From Pseudeuparius sepicola (lineage: Eukaryota; Arthropoda; Insecta; Coleoptera; Anthribidae): a stretch of DNA of 64,000 nucleotides. Below are positions 23,006-35,215 of this stretch, in pieces; the first letter of the stretch is position 1, and every line of letters starts with the position of its first letter. The stretch covers positions 55,303,223 through 55,367,222 of the forward strand of contig OY987303.1 in assembly GCA_963920635.1 (NCBI GenBank), written 5' to 3'. The translations under genes were made by a program, and so were the position numbers. The notes under the pieces are model-generated. The model had not been told where the DNA came from. It saw only the letters and a program-made list of their open reading frames with translations, and did not search any database.

Positions 23006-23657
23006 CAATTTAAGGTATTTAAGTGTGCAACATATGGGACTTTTTTTGTTAATTGCTTAACCAAAATACAGATACTGCCGAAAGTTGATGCATCTCCGAT
23101 AATCATATTAGGTGCACTTAGAACGGTTGCAAGTAAAATAGCATACAGGGTAGGGCAAAAAATATAAAAATGGAACAAGAGTAAAGCACCCTCATTTAAA
23201 AAAATTCAGCAAAAAGTTATTAAGAAAAGTTGATCAGAATTAAAAGCTATGCCTAAATACCAAAACAAATTTTTTTTCGACAGTTAATTTCTACAGTTTT
23301 TAATAAACATTTAAAATAAAAACTTTGCACCTTAAATGAGAGTTTTTTTAATATACACATAATGTTTTACCTTGTTCGGAAGAATTTTTGCGAAATTTTA
23401 AAGTTTTGTTTAATATCGTTGCAGCAAACATGAAGTTTGTGATTCCCTAAAAAATTAAAAATCTAAGCTAATTTTACAAATATGCTTGAATTCGAACTAA
23501 ATTATGCGAAATTGATTTAATTTTGATTGATTTATGAAATTTTTTGGGGTGAATATTAAATCAAAATTTTTTAGATTATTAATGTTTTTTAAAAAAATAT
23601 ATTTTTTTCTTAGGAGGTCATGTCTTGGTATTTAGTTATAACATTTAATTATAGATA

Positions 23658-25024
23658 GATTGTAGATTGTAGATTTCTTGGGGGTCGTTTTTTTGCCCTT
23701 ACGGCCTTTCTTTACTGCGACCTAATTAGATCTTTTGTGAATGACCCTGCTCTAATAAATTCCAAGGTCACCTAGGCTTTTGACGAAGCTTAGTATTTTC
23801 CTTGGGGCTAAGTTGCCAATTTCATTTGGATTTATATTGATCCTTTCGAAATATTTAAGTCTGTTTCGAATTAAGAGGGGACACTCACACAGTATGTGCT
23901 CGCTAGTCTCATCCCATTCGTTGCAGAATCTGCATAGTCCATTGTCTGTTTTGCCCATTTTTTTAAGATGATATCTTAAAGGGCAGTGTCCAGTCAGGAG
24001 ACCTGTGATGAGTCTTAATTCATTCTTGTTTAGAGTGAGAAGCTTTTTGGCGTTCTGAGGCGAATAGGTCAAAAATCTTTTTCGCTTGTCTTTGTCCCGG
24101 AGTGTTACTCCAGTAGGCTTCCTTTTGTTCCTTTTCCCATGTTTTGATCTCTGTCAATAGGTGGCTTTTGTTTATGCCACAGAATGGTTCAGGACCGTAA
24201 AATGGAGCCTTAGCTCCTTCTCTAGCGAGGCTATCAGCAATTTCATTCCCATGAACACCTTCATGCCCTGGCACCCACATTAAGGTCAATCTGTTGCCTA
24301 TAGCCAGTTGCTTTAGATGTGTTTTACATTCCCAGGCAACCTTAGACTCATAAGTATAAGACTTTAGAGCTTTCAATGCTGCCTGACTGTCTGATAAAAT
24401 GTATATTTTTGCTCCCTTGATGCGTCTGTTGATACACTCATGAGCACATATATTTATGGCTTGAAGTTCTGCCTGGAAGATGGATGGTGTCTTGCCAAGG
24501 GACTGTGAGGTCCTATGATTAGGACCATATATCCCAATTCCAACCCCATCATCCATTTTAGATCCGTCTGTGTACCAGATGCTTGTTCCTGAAGATGTCT
24601 CTGGTATTGCGATTTGACTAGTTTGGCGATCTTGGATGACCACTTCAAACGATAGTTCAAAGTCGTATTTCTTCTGCATGTAGTCCTTTGGCATTGTCAA
24701 GGATTGTAGTTGGACAGTGTCCAGTATTTTTAGGTGACCAATAAGGTCCCCTGCTTTCAATTTGTTGTCTTGGTAAAGTTGCGAGGCACTTTTTGTTGCC
24801 TCTTCTTGCACAAAAATGTGTAGCGGAGTGAGGTCAAGCATTACCTCCATTGCAACTGTGGGGCATGTATTTAAGGCCCCTGTGATACCCAGACAAGCCA
24901 GCCGTTGCATTTTCTGCAACTTGCCTTGCGCCCCTTTTTCCTTTGTTTTTGGCCACCATATAAGGGAGGCGTATGTGATGATCGGCCTTACGACAGTAAA
25001 GTAGGACCATAGGATCATTTTTGG
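23658..25024 (-). mobile_element. 5'-truncated I-like LINE with 14-bp TSD
   Basis: TTTAATTATAGATA occurs at 23644-23657 and 25025-25038, so this is a clean target-site duplication. The element lies on the minus strand. Its 3' end, on the left, finishes with short TACAATC repeats rather than poly(A), and its 5' end is truncated within the reverse transcriptase. It is inserted in the palindromic element, so it is younger. Confidence 0.88.
23752..25018 (-). pseudogene. LINE ORF2 C-terminus: RT thumb, RNase H, CCHC knuckle
   Basis: The 332-codon segment 24020-25018 begins inside the reverse transcriptase end (VVRPIITYASLIWW). It carries a complete RNase H: YTDGSK (D151), FQAELQAI (E184), ILSDSQAAL (D210), and MWVPGHEGVHGNEIAD with the final Asp at 262. 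After a frameshift near 24060, in an A-rich run, reading continues at 23752-24072. That part has LLTGHCPLRYHL and the zinc-knuckle CRFCNEWDETSEHILCECP. RNase H plus this knuckle places it in the I-like group of LINEs. It would have degraded the RNA strand during target-primed reverse transcription. The truncation and frameshift make it inactive, though decay is mild. Confidence 0.9.
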
Positions 25025-25264
25025 TTTAATTATAGATAACTTTTCTTAATAACATTTTGCTGAATTTTTTGAAATAAGGGTTCTTAACTATTGTAAACTT
25101 TTTACATTTTTTACCTGCCCTGTATGCTGTTTGACTTGCAACCATTCTAAGTGCGCCTAATATGATTATCGAACATGCACCAACTTTCAGGAATATTTGT
25201 ATTTTGGTTGTGCAATTAATAAAAAAAAAAATCCCGTATGCTGCACACTTAAATGACCACACTG

Positions 25265-25869
25265 TATATGAAAGCCTTTATTTTTCTTGTAGAAGAGGTA
25301 CTTTAGTGGACTTTGTCGATATTTTGGGTTTTCTATTTTCTATTTTCCGAGAAAAAGAGTACGATACTTAAAAGATTCATGTATTGCACGATTTATTGCT
25401 TAATAAAAATTTATAGTTATAATAGGTTACTTATATTTTGTACGCATACTATGGGTGTTTTCGGATGCCTCCTATATATATAGGTACCTATCTTAGCGGT
25501 GGGCCAAAAAAGCCTTGGTGCCTAACGCGCGGGGTCCAGTTTCCCATTTCCGATTGTAGAGATAAGCTGTTCGAATGGGCCCTGACAATAACTAACGAAC
25601 TAACGGAGTTATCGAGATGGCGGACGCATTGCCGGCATTCTTACGATTTCTACGGTGGGCCTGCCGGCCTAACGGCAGTGGCGCGCCGCTCATTCGACCT
25701 GCACGGACCGCAGACGCAATATAATTAGACAAATAATAACGAATGGCACTGCGCGTCCCTAGAGCTTGTGTCCTTTGTGCACATACACAATAGGCGCCGT
25801 AAAAATGCGGATGATAGCTACTTTATACAGAGTGCGGCGTGCGGCAATGACGTGTGACCCACCCTATAT
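25265..25869. other. Mixed-composition stretch, no recognised gene
   Basis: Bases 25500-25740 are GC-richer and give a 96-codon plus-strand ORF (25438-25728) without ATG start or motif. It might include a promoter or leader of an unseen gene. Nothing firm. Confidence 0.25.
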
Positions 25870-26783
25870 GGTTTAAACCTCAGACTAAAGATAATATAGA
25901 CGAAACTTCAAATACAAAACTTTGTGGCCTACATTTCTATGTTTACCAATACAAAACTTTGTTGTATTGCCACTTACTCTATATAGAATTCATTGGAACA
26001 TTAGAAACATATTAGAATATAATGGAGAAGAATAGAACGATTAGCTTCCCCACTGTGAAATTTTGATTACGTTACATAATAATGGGATATTTAAATAAAA
26101 ATAAGTGGATAAGATTATACTTTGTTTTATATATTTTGTGAAAAAACATAACGAAAAGTTCTAAATTGCGCTGAGTCTCACAATTCGGCAATGCTGCTAT
26201 CGCCACCGCCGCGTTGTAGCCGGTGTTTGTTTAGCCATGTGCGTTTGTTGTCGTGGCGTTTCAGATACAGTTTCGTGCGAATTCTTCCGTTTGTGTCGTT
26301 TTCTGTGATCGATAGATTGTTTATTAAGTAGAACTATACAAGGGACATTAAAAAGGGAATACATAAACTGCTTTGTGTGTGGTATGAGTAATTTACAGAA
26401 TCGCATAACCTTTCACAGGTAAGTAAAATCAGTTACAATGAGTTCAGAGGCGTTGCACCTCCTAGGAAGGAAACTGCCTTACGCATTATTGTAATTTCTT
26501 GTGATTTTTACATGAATTCCACCTCAGAATCCGTATTGCCAGAGTTAAAAATTCATTCAAATTAATAAACCATAAATACCTAGGCCCCAATGTTATAAAT
26601 TTTCCTTGTTCTATTTATTTCTTTAACCATAAATATATTTTTTTCATACGCTACTGGTGGGCTTTGTCCAACCAACTGCTCCACTATAACAAGGAATGTT
26701 TTGTTTTCTTATTGTATATGCTGGTTGATTACAATGCCTTAAGAAAGGAGAGTCTATATTATCTTTAGTCTGAGGTTTAAACC
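25870..26783. mobile_element. 914-bp element with perfect 32-bp TIRs
   Basis: GGTTTAAACCTCAGACTAAA and the next 12 bases are exactly repeated, inverted, at 26752-26783. The ends themselves are palindromic (GGTTTAAACC). The interior contains short duplicated phrases (tacaaaactttg at about 25913 and 25951) and no coding motif. No obvious target duplication flanks it. The class is undetermined. Confidence 0.7.
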
Positions 26784-27168
26784 AACTGCAATTGTGGCAA
26801 GTTTAAGGGACACTTTTCTAGAAATATATAAACAAGAACAAGTGTTTTGTTTTCCCTGTTTACTGTTTTAAAATTATATAATATCAACAATTTTGACGAA
26901 AAAGTTATAGACCATTAGATTTTGGAGAAAAACAGAAGTCTATAGGCGTTGGATATAAAATATAAATATCTATAATAAGTGTTAGTGTGTTAGCTTTGGA
27001 CAGTGCCAGGGCCAAATAAAAAACAATAATTCCGCACCTGCATAACCAACATTCTTCAAAGTACTACAAAGCTTCAAAACAACGGTAACTTTTTAACTAA
27101 TGTTTTTACGTATTTATTTACTATATATTTTTATATAATAAACATCGAGAAGGGGTAAGTACGTACCT
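26784..27168. other. AT-rich stretch, nothing recognised
   Basis: I see no ORF, repeat or motif in this interval. Confidence 0.3.
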
Positions 27169-27175
27169 ACTTACT

Positions 27176-28775
27176 CGGCACCGTCACAATGACAAGGCCC
27201 GACAGCTGAAAGCGATGAGTCATCCAAGGGAGGTGGGCTTAAGGCGCCAAATTCAAATTTCAAGATGTCAACTTGGTAAATTTGGTAAAAGAAACACTTT
27301 AAAATGATTGTTTACATATATAGCTCATGGTTTTACAACATGGATAATAATCTACGAGAGTGAATGTCACATTTTGACGGGCTTTTGGTGCATTTAGATA
27401 TCTACAGGTAAAATTTTCGTAAATTCCAATTATTTCTTATTTGCGTGCAGATATAACTAAATTCGAATGAATAAAACCATAAAACTTCCTGATTTTAAAG
27501 TATTTACGTTTAATCATGTAAAATTGTTAGGTGTAACACTCTCCAAACAGTCCAAACCAAAACCAGTTTTACCCTGGAAGACTGTGTAGGAACAAGATCT
27601 CTTTTAATGGCCTTAACCCACTTTTCCGTTAAAATGGGGTCTTTAGGGAGGAAAAGCGGATACTTATTAGGACCGCCTTTGTATTTTCCCTTGCAGTTGG
27701 GAACGGAACACGTCCACGATATGATTTAAATAAGTCCAAAACTCTAGACACAAACTAAAACCTATAAACTAAAATTGAATTTTAATCACTTTATTCTGAA
27801 TTCTATAAAACAGGAAAATCGCCAGAGAAGTAAACGTAAACAACTACAAAATGCTAACTCCCTGTGATGACAGTGACGTAACTAAATTCGAATGAATAAA
27901 ACCATAAAACTTCCTGATTTTAAAGTATTTACGTTTAATCATGTAAAATTGTTAGGTGTAACACTCTCCAAACAGTCCAAACCAAAACCAGTTTTACCCT
28001 GGAAGACTGTGTAGGAACAAGATCTCTTTTAATGGCCTTAACCCACTTTTCCGTTAAAATGGGGTCTTTAGGGAGGAAAAGCGGATACTTATTAGGACCG
28101 CCCTTGTATTTTCCCTTGCAGTTGGGAACGGAACACGTCCACGATATGATTTAAATAAGTCCAAAACTCTAGACACAAACTAAAACCTATAAACTAAAAT
28201 TGAATTTTAATCACTTTATTCTGAATTCTATAAAACAGGAAAATCGCCAGAGAAGTAAACGTAAACAACTACAAAATGCTAACTCCCTGTGATGACAGTG
28301 ACGTAACTAAATTCGAATGAATAAAACCATAAAACTTCCTGATTTTAAAGTATTTACGTTTAATCATGTAAAATTGTTAGGTGTAACACTCTCCAAACAG
28401 TCCAAACCAAAACCAGTTTTACCCTGGAAGACTGTGTAGGAACAAGATCTCTTTTAATGGCCTTAACCCACTTTTCCGTTAAAATGGGGTCTTTAGGGAG
28501 GAAAAGCGGATACTTATTAGGACCGCCTTTGTATTTTCCCTTGCAGTTGGGAACGGAACACGTCCACGATATGATTTAAATAAGTCCAAAACTCTAGACA
28601 CAAACTAAAACCTATAAACTAAAATTGAATTTTAATCACCTTATTCTGAATTCTCTAAAACAGGAAAATCGCCAGAGAAGTAAACGTAAACAACTAGAAA
28701 ATGCTAACTCCCTGTGATGACGTAGTGACGTTTCGCGTCGCGAGCTGGCAGGCCTTTATTATTGCGACGGTGCCG
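27176..28775. mobile_element. Non-autonomous DNA element with 7-bp TSD, copy 1 (tandemly expanded)
   Basis: The 7-bp duplication ACTTACT lies at 27169-27175 and 28776-28782. The ends are CGGCACCGTCACAATGA and the complement of CGGCACCGTCGCAATAA, with the inverted match running about 25 bases to AAGGCC. The middle consists of three 425-bp tandem units. There is no coding sequence. A second copy with one unit and its own 7-bp TSD lies at 51427-52229. Confidence 0.85.
27455..28729 (+). repeat. Three 425-bp tandem units
   Basis: Units begin with AACTAAATTCGAATGAATAA at 27455, 27880 and 28305, so the period is exactly 425 bases each time. They differ by only a handful of substitutions, which indicates a recent duplication. 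Each unit contains 'ggaacggaacacgtccacg' and ends near 'gatgacagtgacgt'. Confidence 0.93.
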
Positions 28776-28782
28776 ACTTACT

Positions 28783-31242
28783 TCGGCGTAGATTTCTTTA
28801 GTACGAATTACGAATTTTGCGTTAAAAACGCGAAATATGGGATTTATTGAATTAGGTATTATTCAAATCGGTACTCACCTTTTTTTTAAATTATTCACGA
28901 ATGTGTTCTTTTTTCTTTTCAAAACCTGTGCATCCCTGAGCACTAACCCACGAGCCGTCACTGTCTATAAGACACTAACTAGCGGTATATTCCGATACCA
29001 AAAGGACGCCCATGAAAGTATTTTTTTAATGTAAGTACCTACAGAAAATAAAATATTATGGCCTTTCAACAATTTTCCCGAATTTTAGAAGACAGTTTGG
29101 TTGCAAGGTCTCTTCATTATTGAAGCGTTGACTTCCTACTACAGCGTTGCCATATCGTCAGATAATTCCTTGAAAATATGTAAAAATTTTAAAAATTCCA
29201 CACCTCCCATGTGGTATACAGGGCGATTTTTTTAGGTCTACCACCGCGATTTTCTCGCTCATTTTGCGGCCTACAAAAAAAAACGTAAGAAACAAAAATG
29301 TGGCAATTTTGGACAGCTGTGGTGCTGCAAAAGAAATCGGCATCCATGGCCAACTTGTCGCGCAATATTAAAAAACCTCAAATAGAGCAAAACCATTAAT
29401 GGCCGTGGAATGTTTATTTTAAGAGACAGAGAAACACTTTTATATTGAAAATTGATGGCACTGAGAAGCTTTATCCACTCAGGTGCTCAGATAGTTTCAG
29501 AAAATTACACAGGGTCTTCGCAGACATTTCCAATTTTCAGATGAAAAAATGAATCATCTAATCGAATTATATTATGGATGCAATGAATGTCTATGGGACA
29601 TTTAAAGTAACCTCAATATATTTTTCGTATAAAATTTTGGAAATCTATATGTATAATACTTTTTCTTCTTATATTTACGTCTAATATTTAACATTAACTT
29701 TTTTAATCAAAAGGCACATGATAGCATACACTTTTCTTTTATTCGGCGCAATTTTGCAACTACTACTGTCAACACACTTTTGCAAATATTGTGAAACAGC
29801 ACATAACAGTTCCTGCTATAGCAGTACAAGCCTCCCCCATCGAACAGTTGAACTGTGATTGTCATCTACTTGTCTCTTTTCGGCTTCAGAGCGGACGCGT
29901 ATGCTGTTGTCTCTGTCTCACTTGCAATGCATTTATCCTTGTGACTCTTATATTTTAGCTAATGTATCGTGGCTATTTTTTATTTCATTGGAACCTAACT
30001 AGCAGCACTAAAAAAGTTTAAGAGCAATTTTGTCATATTTTTGTGTTGAACCCTGTATTTATAACATAAATTTTAAGAAATAATGCCATTTTCAGCATTT
30101 TTGCATAAATGTCAAATTTGACCGATACAAGAAAATCACGTGTTTGCTTTTGGGCACGTTATTTGACATACTTTTTTAAGCAAAATCAATTGGCAACCTA
30201 CAATTAATTCACTTATGCCCGACACTGTATATTCTAATAATACTGTGGCGCGCCGCTGCTCTCCCGTCTTTACCGATGTCGCAGTCGCCTATGGAAAAAC
30301 ACACAAATAATTGAAGTGTAAATAATCGACAATCTCTCGGCCAATCACGGGCCGAGTTCCCTCGACCAATTAAAACACTATTAATAATTAGTCGGCTTAA
30401 GAGGGAGGACACCAGTAAGTGGGAGTGAATGAATTTTTAGGAGGGAGTATACGAGTCGAAAAAAGTACCCGGTTGTTTTTTTTTTGCGGTGATTTTGGGC
30501 ACGGTGTTATTTAGCATGTTTATGCTTTGAATTCGGACGTTTAAGTTGGAATTTATTAGCAATTATTTGTACCGGCGTTTTAACAAGGCGAATAAAACTG
30601 AAAATTTCGAGTTTTTACGAGCGGTCGCCTGTCTCCATAATAATGGTGGAAGCTTACACCTCGGGACATTCGATATTGCCGTTGTTTTTGGACACCTTTT
30701 ATTTTGCATTTTTTTTGTCTCAAATATTCCATGTCAGCTGTAAAGTCCGCATCATATGTTTTTTTTTTACTTTATCATTATTATTATTATGTTGAATGCG
30801 AATCGTGCAAGGCGTGAATACGCACGAAAATATCCAGGGAGAGTCCTCCCTCATCACACGTATTTCAAATATATTTATATCTAACAAATTGCGAATTACT
30901 GGAAGTTTAAAAAATAAAGAAAATATAAATAAACCACGACATGTTTTAACTAAGAATATGCGGGAAGCAGTCTTATTATACTTCGTGAACAATCCGAGAC
31001 ATTCTATTAGATGAATTGAGTTATTTGCAATTATCATGGAGCTCAGTCCATAGAGAGTGAGAGTAAAAATGCATAAGTTTAGACCATATTGTTATAGCCA
31101 CAGCCCAGTTCAAAAACTGTATGAAAATGATAATAGAAGGTGAGAATATTGCCGTTTAGTCTTGGAGAGGCAAGCGGAAAGTGATCAGTTTATAGGTGCG
31201 TACTTTTATCACTTTTAAATTATCACTATAAAGATTACACTA
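28783..31242. other. Long gene-poor stretch
   Basis: No coding family was recognised. A TACAGGGCG word near 29216 and a CACTG|TA word near 30224 look like isolated element termini. Bases 30410-30760 are somewhat GC-richer with a 65-codon ORF lacking motifs. The rest is AT-rich. Confidence 0.3.
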
Positions 31243-31244
31243 TA

Positions 31245-31792
31245 CAGGGTGTTCCTTAATGACATGTGGCAATTGGCAATTTCAAAGAAAACGGTTGATT
31301 TAATCGTTATGAAACAAGAGTACCTTTTTCTTGCAGGATGAAAAGATGCACTAAAATGCTGGACCTGCAGGACTAAAAAGATAACCTCAAAAAAGTTACG
31401 AGTAAAATCACGATCCAAAAACTTGCTCAAGTGGCGCCCTCTGTGAGATACGGTGAAATTGACATTTTCAGCTTATTCTCCATCGCCAAAAACACAGCAC
31501 TGCCAAATTTCGGAAATATACAGGATGTTCCATCTAAAAAACATAAATTTGGTCTATATCTCCCCCGCACAAGCATTCAGTTGCTTCTGGGTATTTTAGT
31601 TTGGCACATTGTGAGGGTGAGAATTATTATTAATAATATTATTATTTGTTTTTCTGAATAAATCTCTGAAACGCAAGAAAATTGTATACAATTTCATGTT
31701 TACATTTTTTTTCCAAAATAAAAAAAAACCTTAAGGGAAGTAGAATGTTATGTGAAAAACCCTGTACGTACCATTATTAACGGGACACCCTG
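31245..31792. mobile_element. TA-flanked CAGGGTG element, 548 bp
   Basis: The left end is TA|CAGGGTGTTCCTTAATGAC and the right end is the complement of CAGGGTGTCCCGTTAATAA, followed by TA. About 100 bases near the left (ggttgatttaatcgttatg...) match the fragment at 42823-43111. It is a non-coding Tc1/mariner-type MITE. Confidence 0.75.
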
Positions 31793-31794
31793 TA

Positions 31795-32430
31795 TCCCGC
31801 GCTAATTTATTTTGCGCCTTGTTTACCAAAGAATAATTAGGTACACATTTTAGGAACAATTGGTATAGAACCTTTTTATATAGAAGTTTACTTACTGGGA
31901 ACAATTTTGTAAAAGTAGAAATCTATCCATATAGGCAACCGAACATACTTCTGATGGTGTTTTATTTCCAGCGTTAATTTCATGGATCTTTCGCTATCAT
32001 TATGACGCCATCATAACGTCAAGGATGACGTTATGTCTACGTGAAAAACACCATCCGATATCCGATGTAGCCGCGTTAGAATACAGTCCGCTTTTGACGA
32101 GCTGTTCTGTTCGAAATTTTATTTAGTCGTAAAACTCGTTCTGAGAGGCTGGGCCGCGTGTCGCGGGGTTCGGCAAACGCTCGCAAACAAATAAAATGCC
32201 ACGGCGTTTCTATGTTCCTTTATAGCCGAATAAAATAAGCTGCCGCGATCCTATCGCCATATTCCACTGAATCATCAATAGTTTCCAGCGGGAGATGCAG
32301 ATGCAGATAGCGCAGTCCGTTTGTAAGGCAACAGAGTTTGGTTTTATTTTAAATTTTGCAAATCAGTTGTGTCGCCAAACGGGCATTTTTTAAATAAAAC
32401 GCGCCATTCGCTTGGAGGTCCACTTCCGCC
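31795..32430. other. Stretch without recognised features
   Basis: Mixed composition, with short phrases such as 'atgacgccatcataacgtcaaggatgacgttatg' near 32001 that are partly self-complementary. No gene is seen. Confidence 0.3.
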
Positions 32431-32434
32431 ATCT

Positions 32435-33592
32435 TAAGGTCAATAAAATGGTACAAACAGATTTATAATATCTTTTTTTTCGTTTTTAAAAAAGTAAAAT
32501 TTGTTATCACAGAGAGGAAAAAAAGAAAGACACTGGCACTTTTTAACGGGCTTTAAGATGGCGTTTGACTAACCATCTTCAACTTAATTTTTTTAAATAC
32601 GGACCTGGATTTTTTTGCCGATTTTGAAAGCACTTTTCATTGCTAATACCATGATGTATGACAAGAAATATTTTAAAAATGTTTTGAGACAATTATATAC
32701 TGAAAATTTCTTTTTTTTTCTTTCATTTTTTTCTATTGCGGCCCTGTATTTAATATAAGTCTAAATATTAATCAGTATTGCCATTTATTAATTGCAACAA
32801 TACATTCGTTGGGCCTCTAGGTACACTATTTCTGTGACACAAGATATAACATGCTAACATGTTAAATTTGTCGTCATTTGAAAAAGCACTCTCCATTTCT
32901 AATAACACAAATTATTAACTAAATGATACAGTGGGAGTTACGACAAATGACAAGGGGTTGTTTCAAAGCCTTCTAGGTGGAGGATTTTTATTTACTTTTT
33001 TATTTACTTTTTATTATCGTATGCGACTGTTATTAGTCTTTGCCGTCCTTTTTTGGTTCTCCGATTGAAAGATAAGTAGTAAGTTAAATTGTTGACAATA
33101 CTGAGGAATATTTAGACTTCTTATTATTAAATACAGGGCCGCAATAGAAAACAAATTAATGAAAAAAAGGAATTTTCAGTATAATTGTCTCAAAACATTT
33201 TAAAAATATTTCGTGTCATACATCATGGTATTTGCAATGAAAAGTGCTTTCAAAATCTGCAAAAAATATTCAGGTCCGTACTTGAAAAAATAAAGTTGAA
33301 GATGGTTTCTCAAAAACGAAATATTGTAGAATAAATCTAAAAACGCCATCTTAAAGCCCGTTAAAAAATGCCATAAAAAGTGTTTTTCTTTTTCCTATCT
33401 ATGATAACAACTTCAGAAAAAATAAAATTGAAAACGCAAAATTTCACTTTTTTCAAAATAAAACGAAAAAAGATATTAGAAATCTGTTTGCACTATTTTA
33501 TTGACCTCAAAATTGCGCAACTTTTCCCCATTTTAACGTTGTTCTATCTCTCATCGTTTGCAAGATCCCCATGCTATTCATTCTTAGTCCAT
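32435..33592. mobile_element. Foldback element, arms ~330-450 bp
   Basis: Bases 32440-32760 (aggtcaataaaatgg... to 'ttgcggccctgtattt') are mirrored at about 33128-33515 around a ~370-base spacer. The right arm extends further, to about 33592, and matches the copy beginning at 63536. The left arm is truncated. No coding region. Confidence 0.8.
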
Positions 33593-33595
33593 AGA

Positions 33596-34115
33596 CTAGT
33601 CCATATGTAAACGGACTGAAGATACAAGAAGCTTGTCCGTCAACAAACGGTCTAGTCGGTTTGCAAAAGGAGTAGTCCTATTATATACGGTCTATCTGCA
33701 ACTGGACGATATATCACAGAGAGATTTAAACAAAGACAGAATGTATGTGCAATGTTTTCCGGGCGGTTTCGACGTCCGCCATTTTTCTTTTTTATATAGG
33801 CCCATCAAAGAAGGATATTACTTCTTGCGGGTACGTAGTATTTTGAAGGAAAAAAGGTAATTATTTAGTATAATGTATAGGTACTCTAGATTTTTTCTGC
33901 AAAATACATACCTATATAATCTACTAAAATGAAGGCATATTCGTCTTTAATGGGCCTATATAAAAAAAGAAGGGTAATTCACTACGATTGTACATACAGT
34001 CTGAATGTCAATAGTCCGTATGTTAACGGTCTAGTCCGTATATGAAATGCCATGTCATTTACATACGATCTGCGCCATTTAGGCCTTATAGATACAGCCT
34101 AGACCGTATACATAC
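33596..34115. repeat. Degenerate repeats of 'gtccgtatgtaaacgg' with inner hairpin
   Basis: Variants of gtccatatgtaaacgg, gtccgtatgttaacgg and ccgtatacatacgg occur near 33599, 34015 and 34107. Between them, 'tttttatataggcccatcaaagaagg' at about 33790 is mirrored at about 33945-33975. This is probably another palindromic element. Confidence 0.45.
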
Positions 34116-34804
34116 GGTTTGTTTTTATAAATGGGCTGTAACATATACATATTTAAAAAAGTAGAAAATTAAGATCAGAAATGATAACTGTTTATTTTTC
34201 ATTACAATAAATCCTAATTATCGATGCACTTCTAGAGCAAACTATTGAACTGTCAATGTGCCTGAACAGAAATCCAGTGTATACTTGCATAGGCGCCGAC
34301 TTCTGAAAATTTTGCTGGGTACCCAAGGTATACAACCTCCCCCCCTAAAAATGTTATTTTAAAAAACATTTTTTATTATAAATATTTATTATAAATATTA
34401 AATAAAAGTACATAAAATAAAGGTATTTCTATAAGAAACGCCTCGTTTTAAAATTCAGCTGGATATCTATATTTTTACTTCCTCTAAAGGGAAACAAATG
34501 AGAGGGAGATATCAGCTGATCCATCCGGATGAGAGTCCGCTGAATTTTAAGACGAGGTCTTTAAATAAAAACAAAGAAACAAAAACGACTAGTTACCTAA
34601 TTTTGGGTAAATAACGCAAAAGTGTCGTCTTATGGACGATTTTTTTATAAATTCATCCAGGAATTATGATGTCTGCGATAATTCTTTATAAATATTTAAA
34701 AGCATAATATCACTCAGCCTTTTCTGACACATTGTTCATCTTAAATATGATTGTCACCTTGTCACCTTTGCTTGAGCTTCGAGGGCGAAATCACTGGCAA
34801 AATT

Positions 34805-35215
34805 TGTACCCTAAAATGCCAAAAATGACAAGAAAATACCAAAAATTCCAAGAAAATGCCAAATAGTTCCAAGAAAATGCCAAAAAATTTCAAGAAAATT
34901 CCAAAAATTCCAAGAAAATGCCAAAAAATTCTAGAAAATACCAAAAAATTACCAAAAATACCAAAAAATGCCAAAAATTCCACGCGTGTGTACACTAAAA
35001 TTCCTCAATGATTTCCCCCTCGCGGACTGCACAGTTCAGCCTTGTAACTTCCCGACAGTGCATGCGCATCCGGATTGTTTAGAAAATACGAAAAAATTCC
35101 AAGAAAATACCAAATATTCCAAGAAAATGCCAAAAAAAAAATCCAGAAAATACCAAAAAAATGCCAATAATTCCAGGCGTGTGTACACTAAAATTCCTCA
35201 GTGATTTCCCCCTCG
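34805..35215. repeat. Low-complexity 'aagaaaatgccaaaaattcc' tandem repeat, duplicated
   Basis: Imperfect repeats of about 17 bases fill 34810-34985 and 35070-35175. Each block is followed by the same phrase 'cgtgtgtacactaaaattcc' (34985 and 35180), so the block plus its flank has been duplicated. Apparent ORFs here (Phe/Gly/Ile-rich) are repeat translations. Confidence 0.75.

Larger units (their letters stand above)
23006..25264. mobile_element. Palindromic TA-flanked element split by a LINE
   Basis: The right end is CAGTGTGGTCATTTAAG (read on the minus strand) next to TA; the left end is a degraded counterpart near 23006. About 230 bases starting 'tttaagtgtgcaacatatgg' are mirrored at about 25030-25264. 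The arms share 'gttattaagaaaagtt' with the elements at 5288 and 10310. With the inserted LINE removed, the original length is about 870 bp, similar to those relatives. Confidence 0.75.

Noticed and set aside
34762..34995. 77-codon Phe-rich protein with repeats
   Set aside because: It is the translation of a simple 'aagaaaatgccaaaaattcc' repeat.
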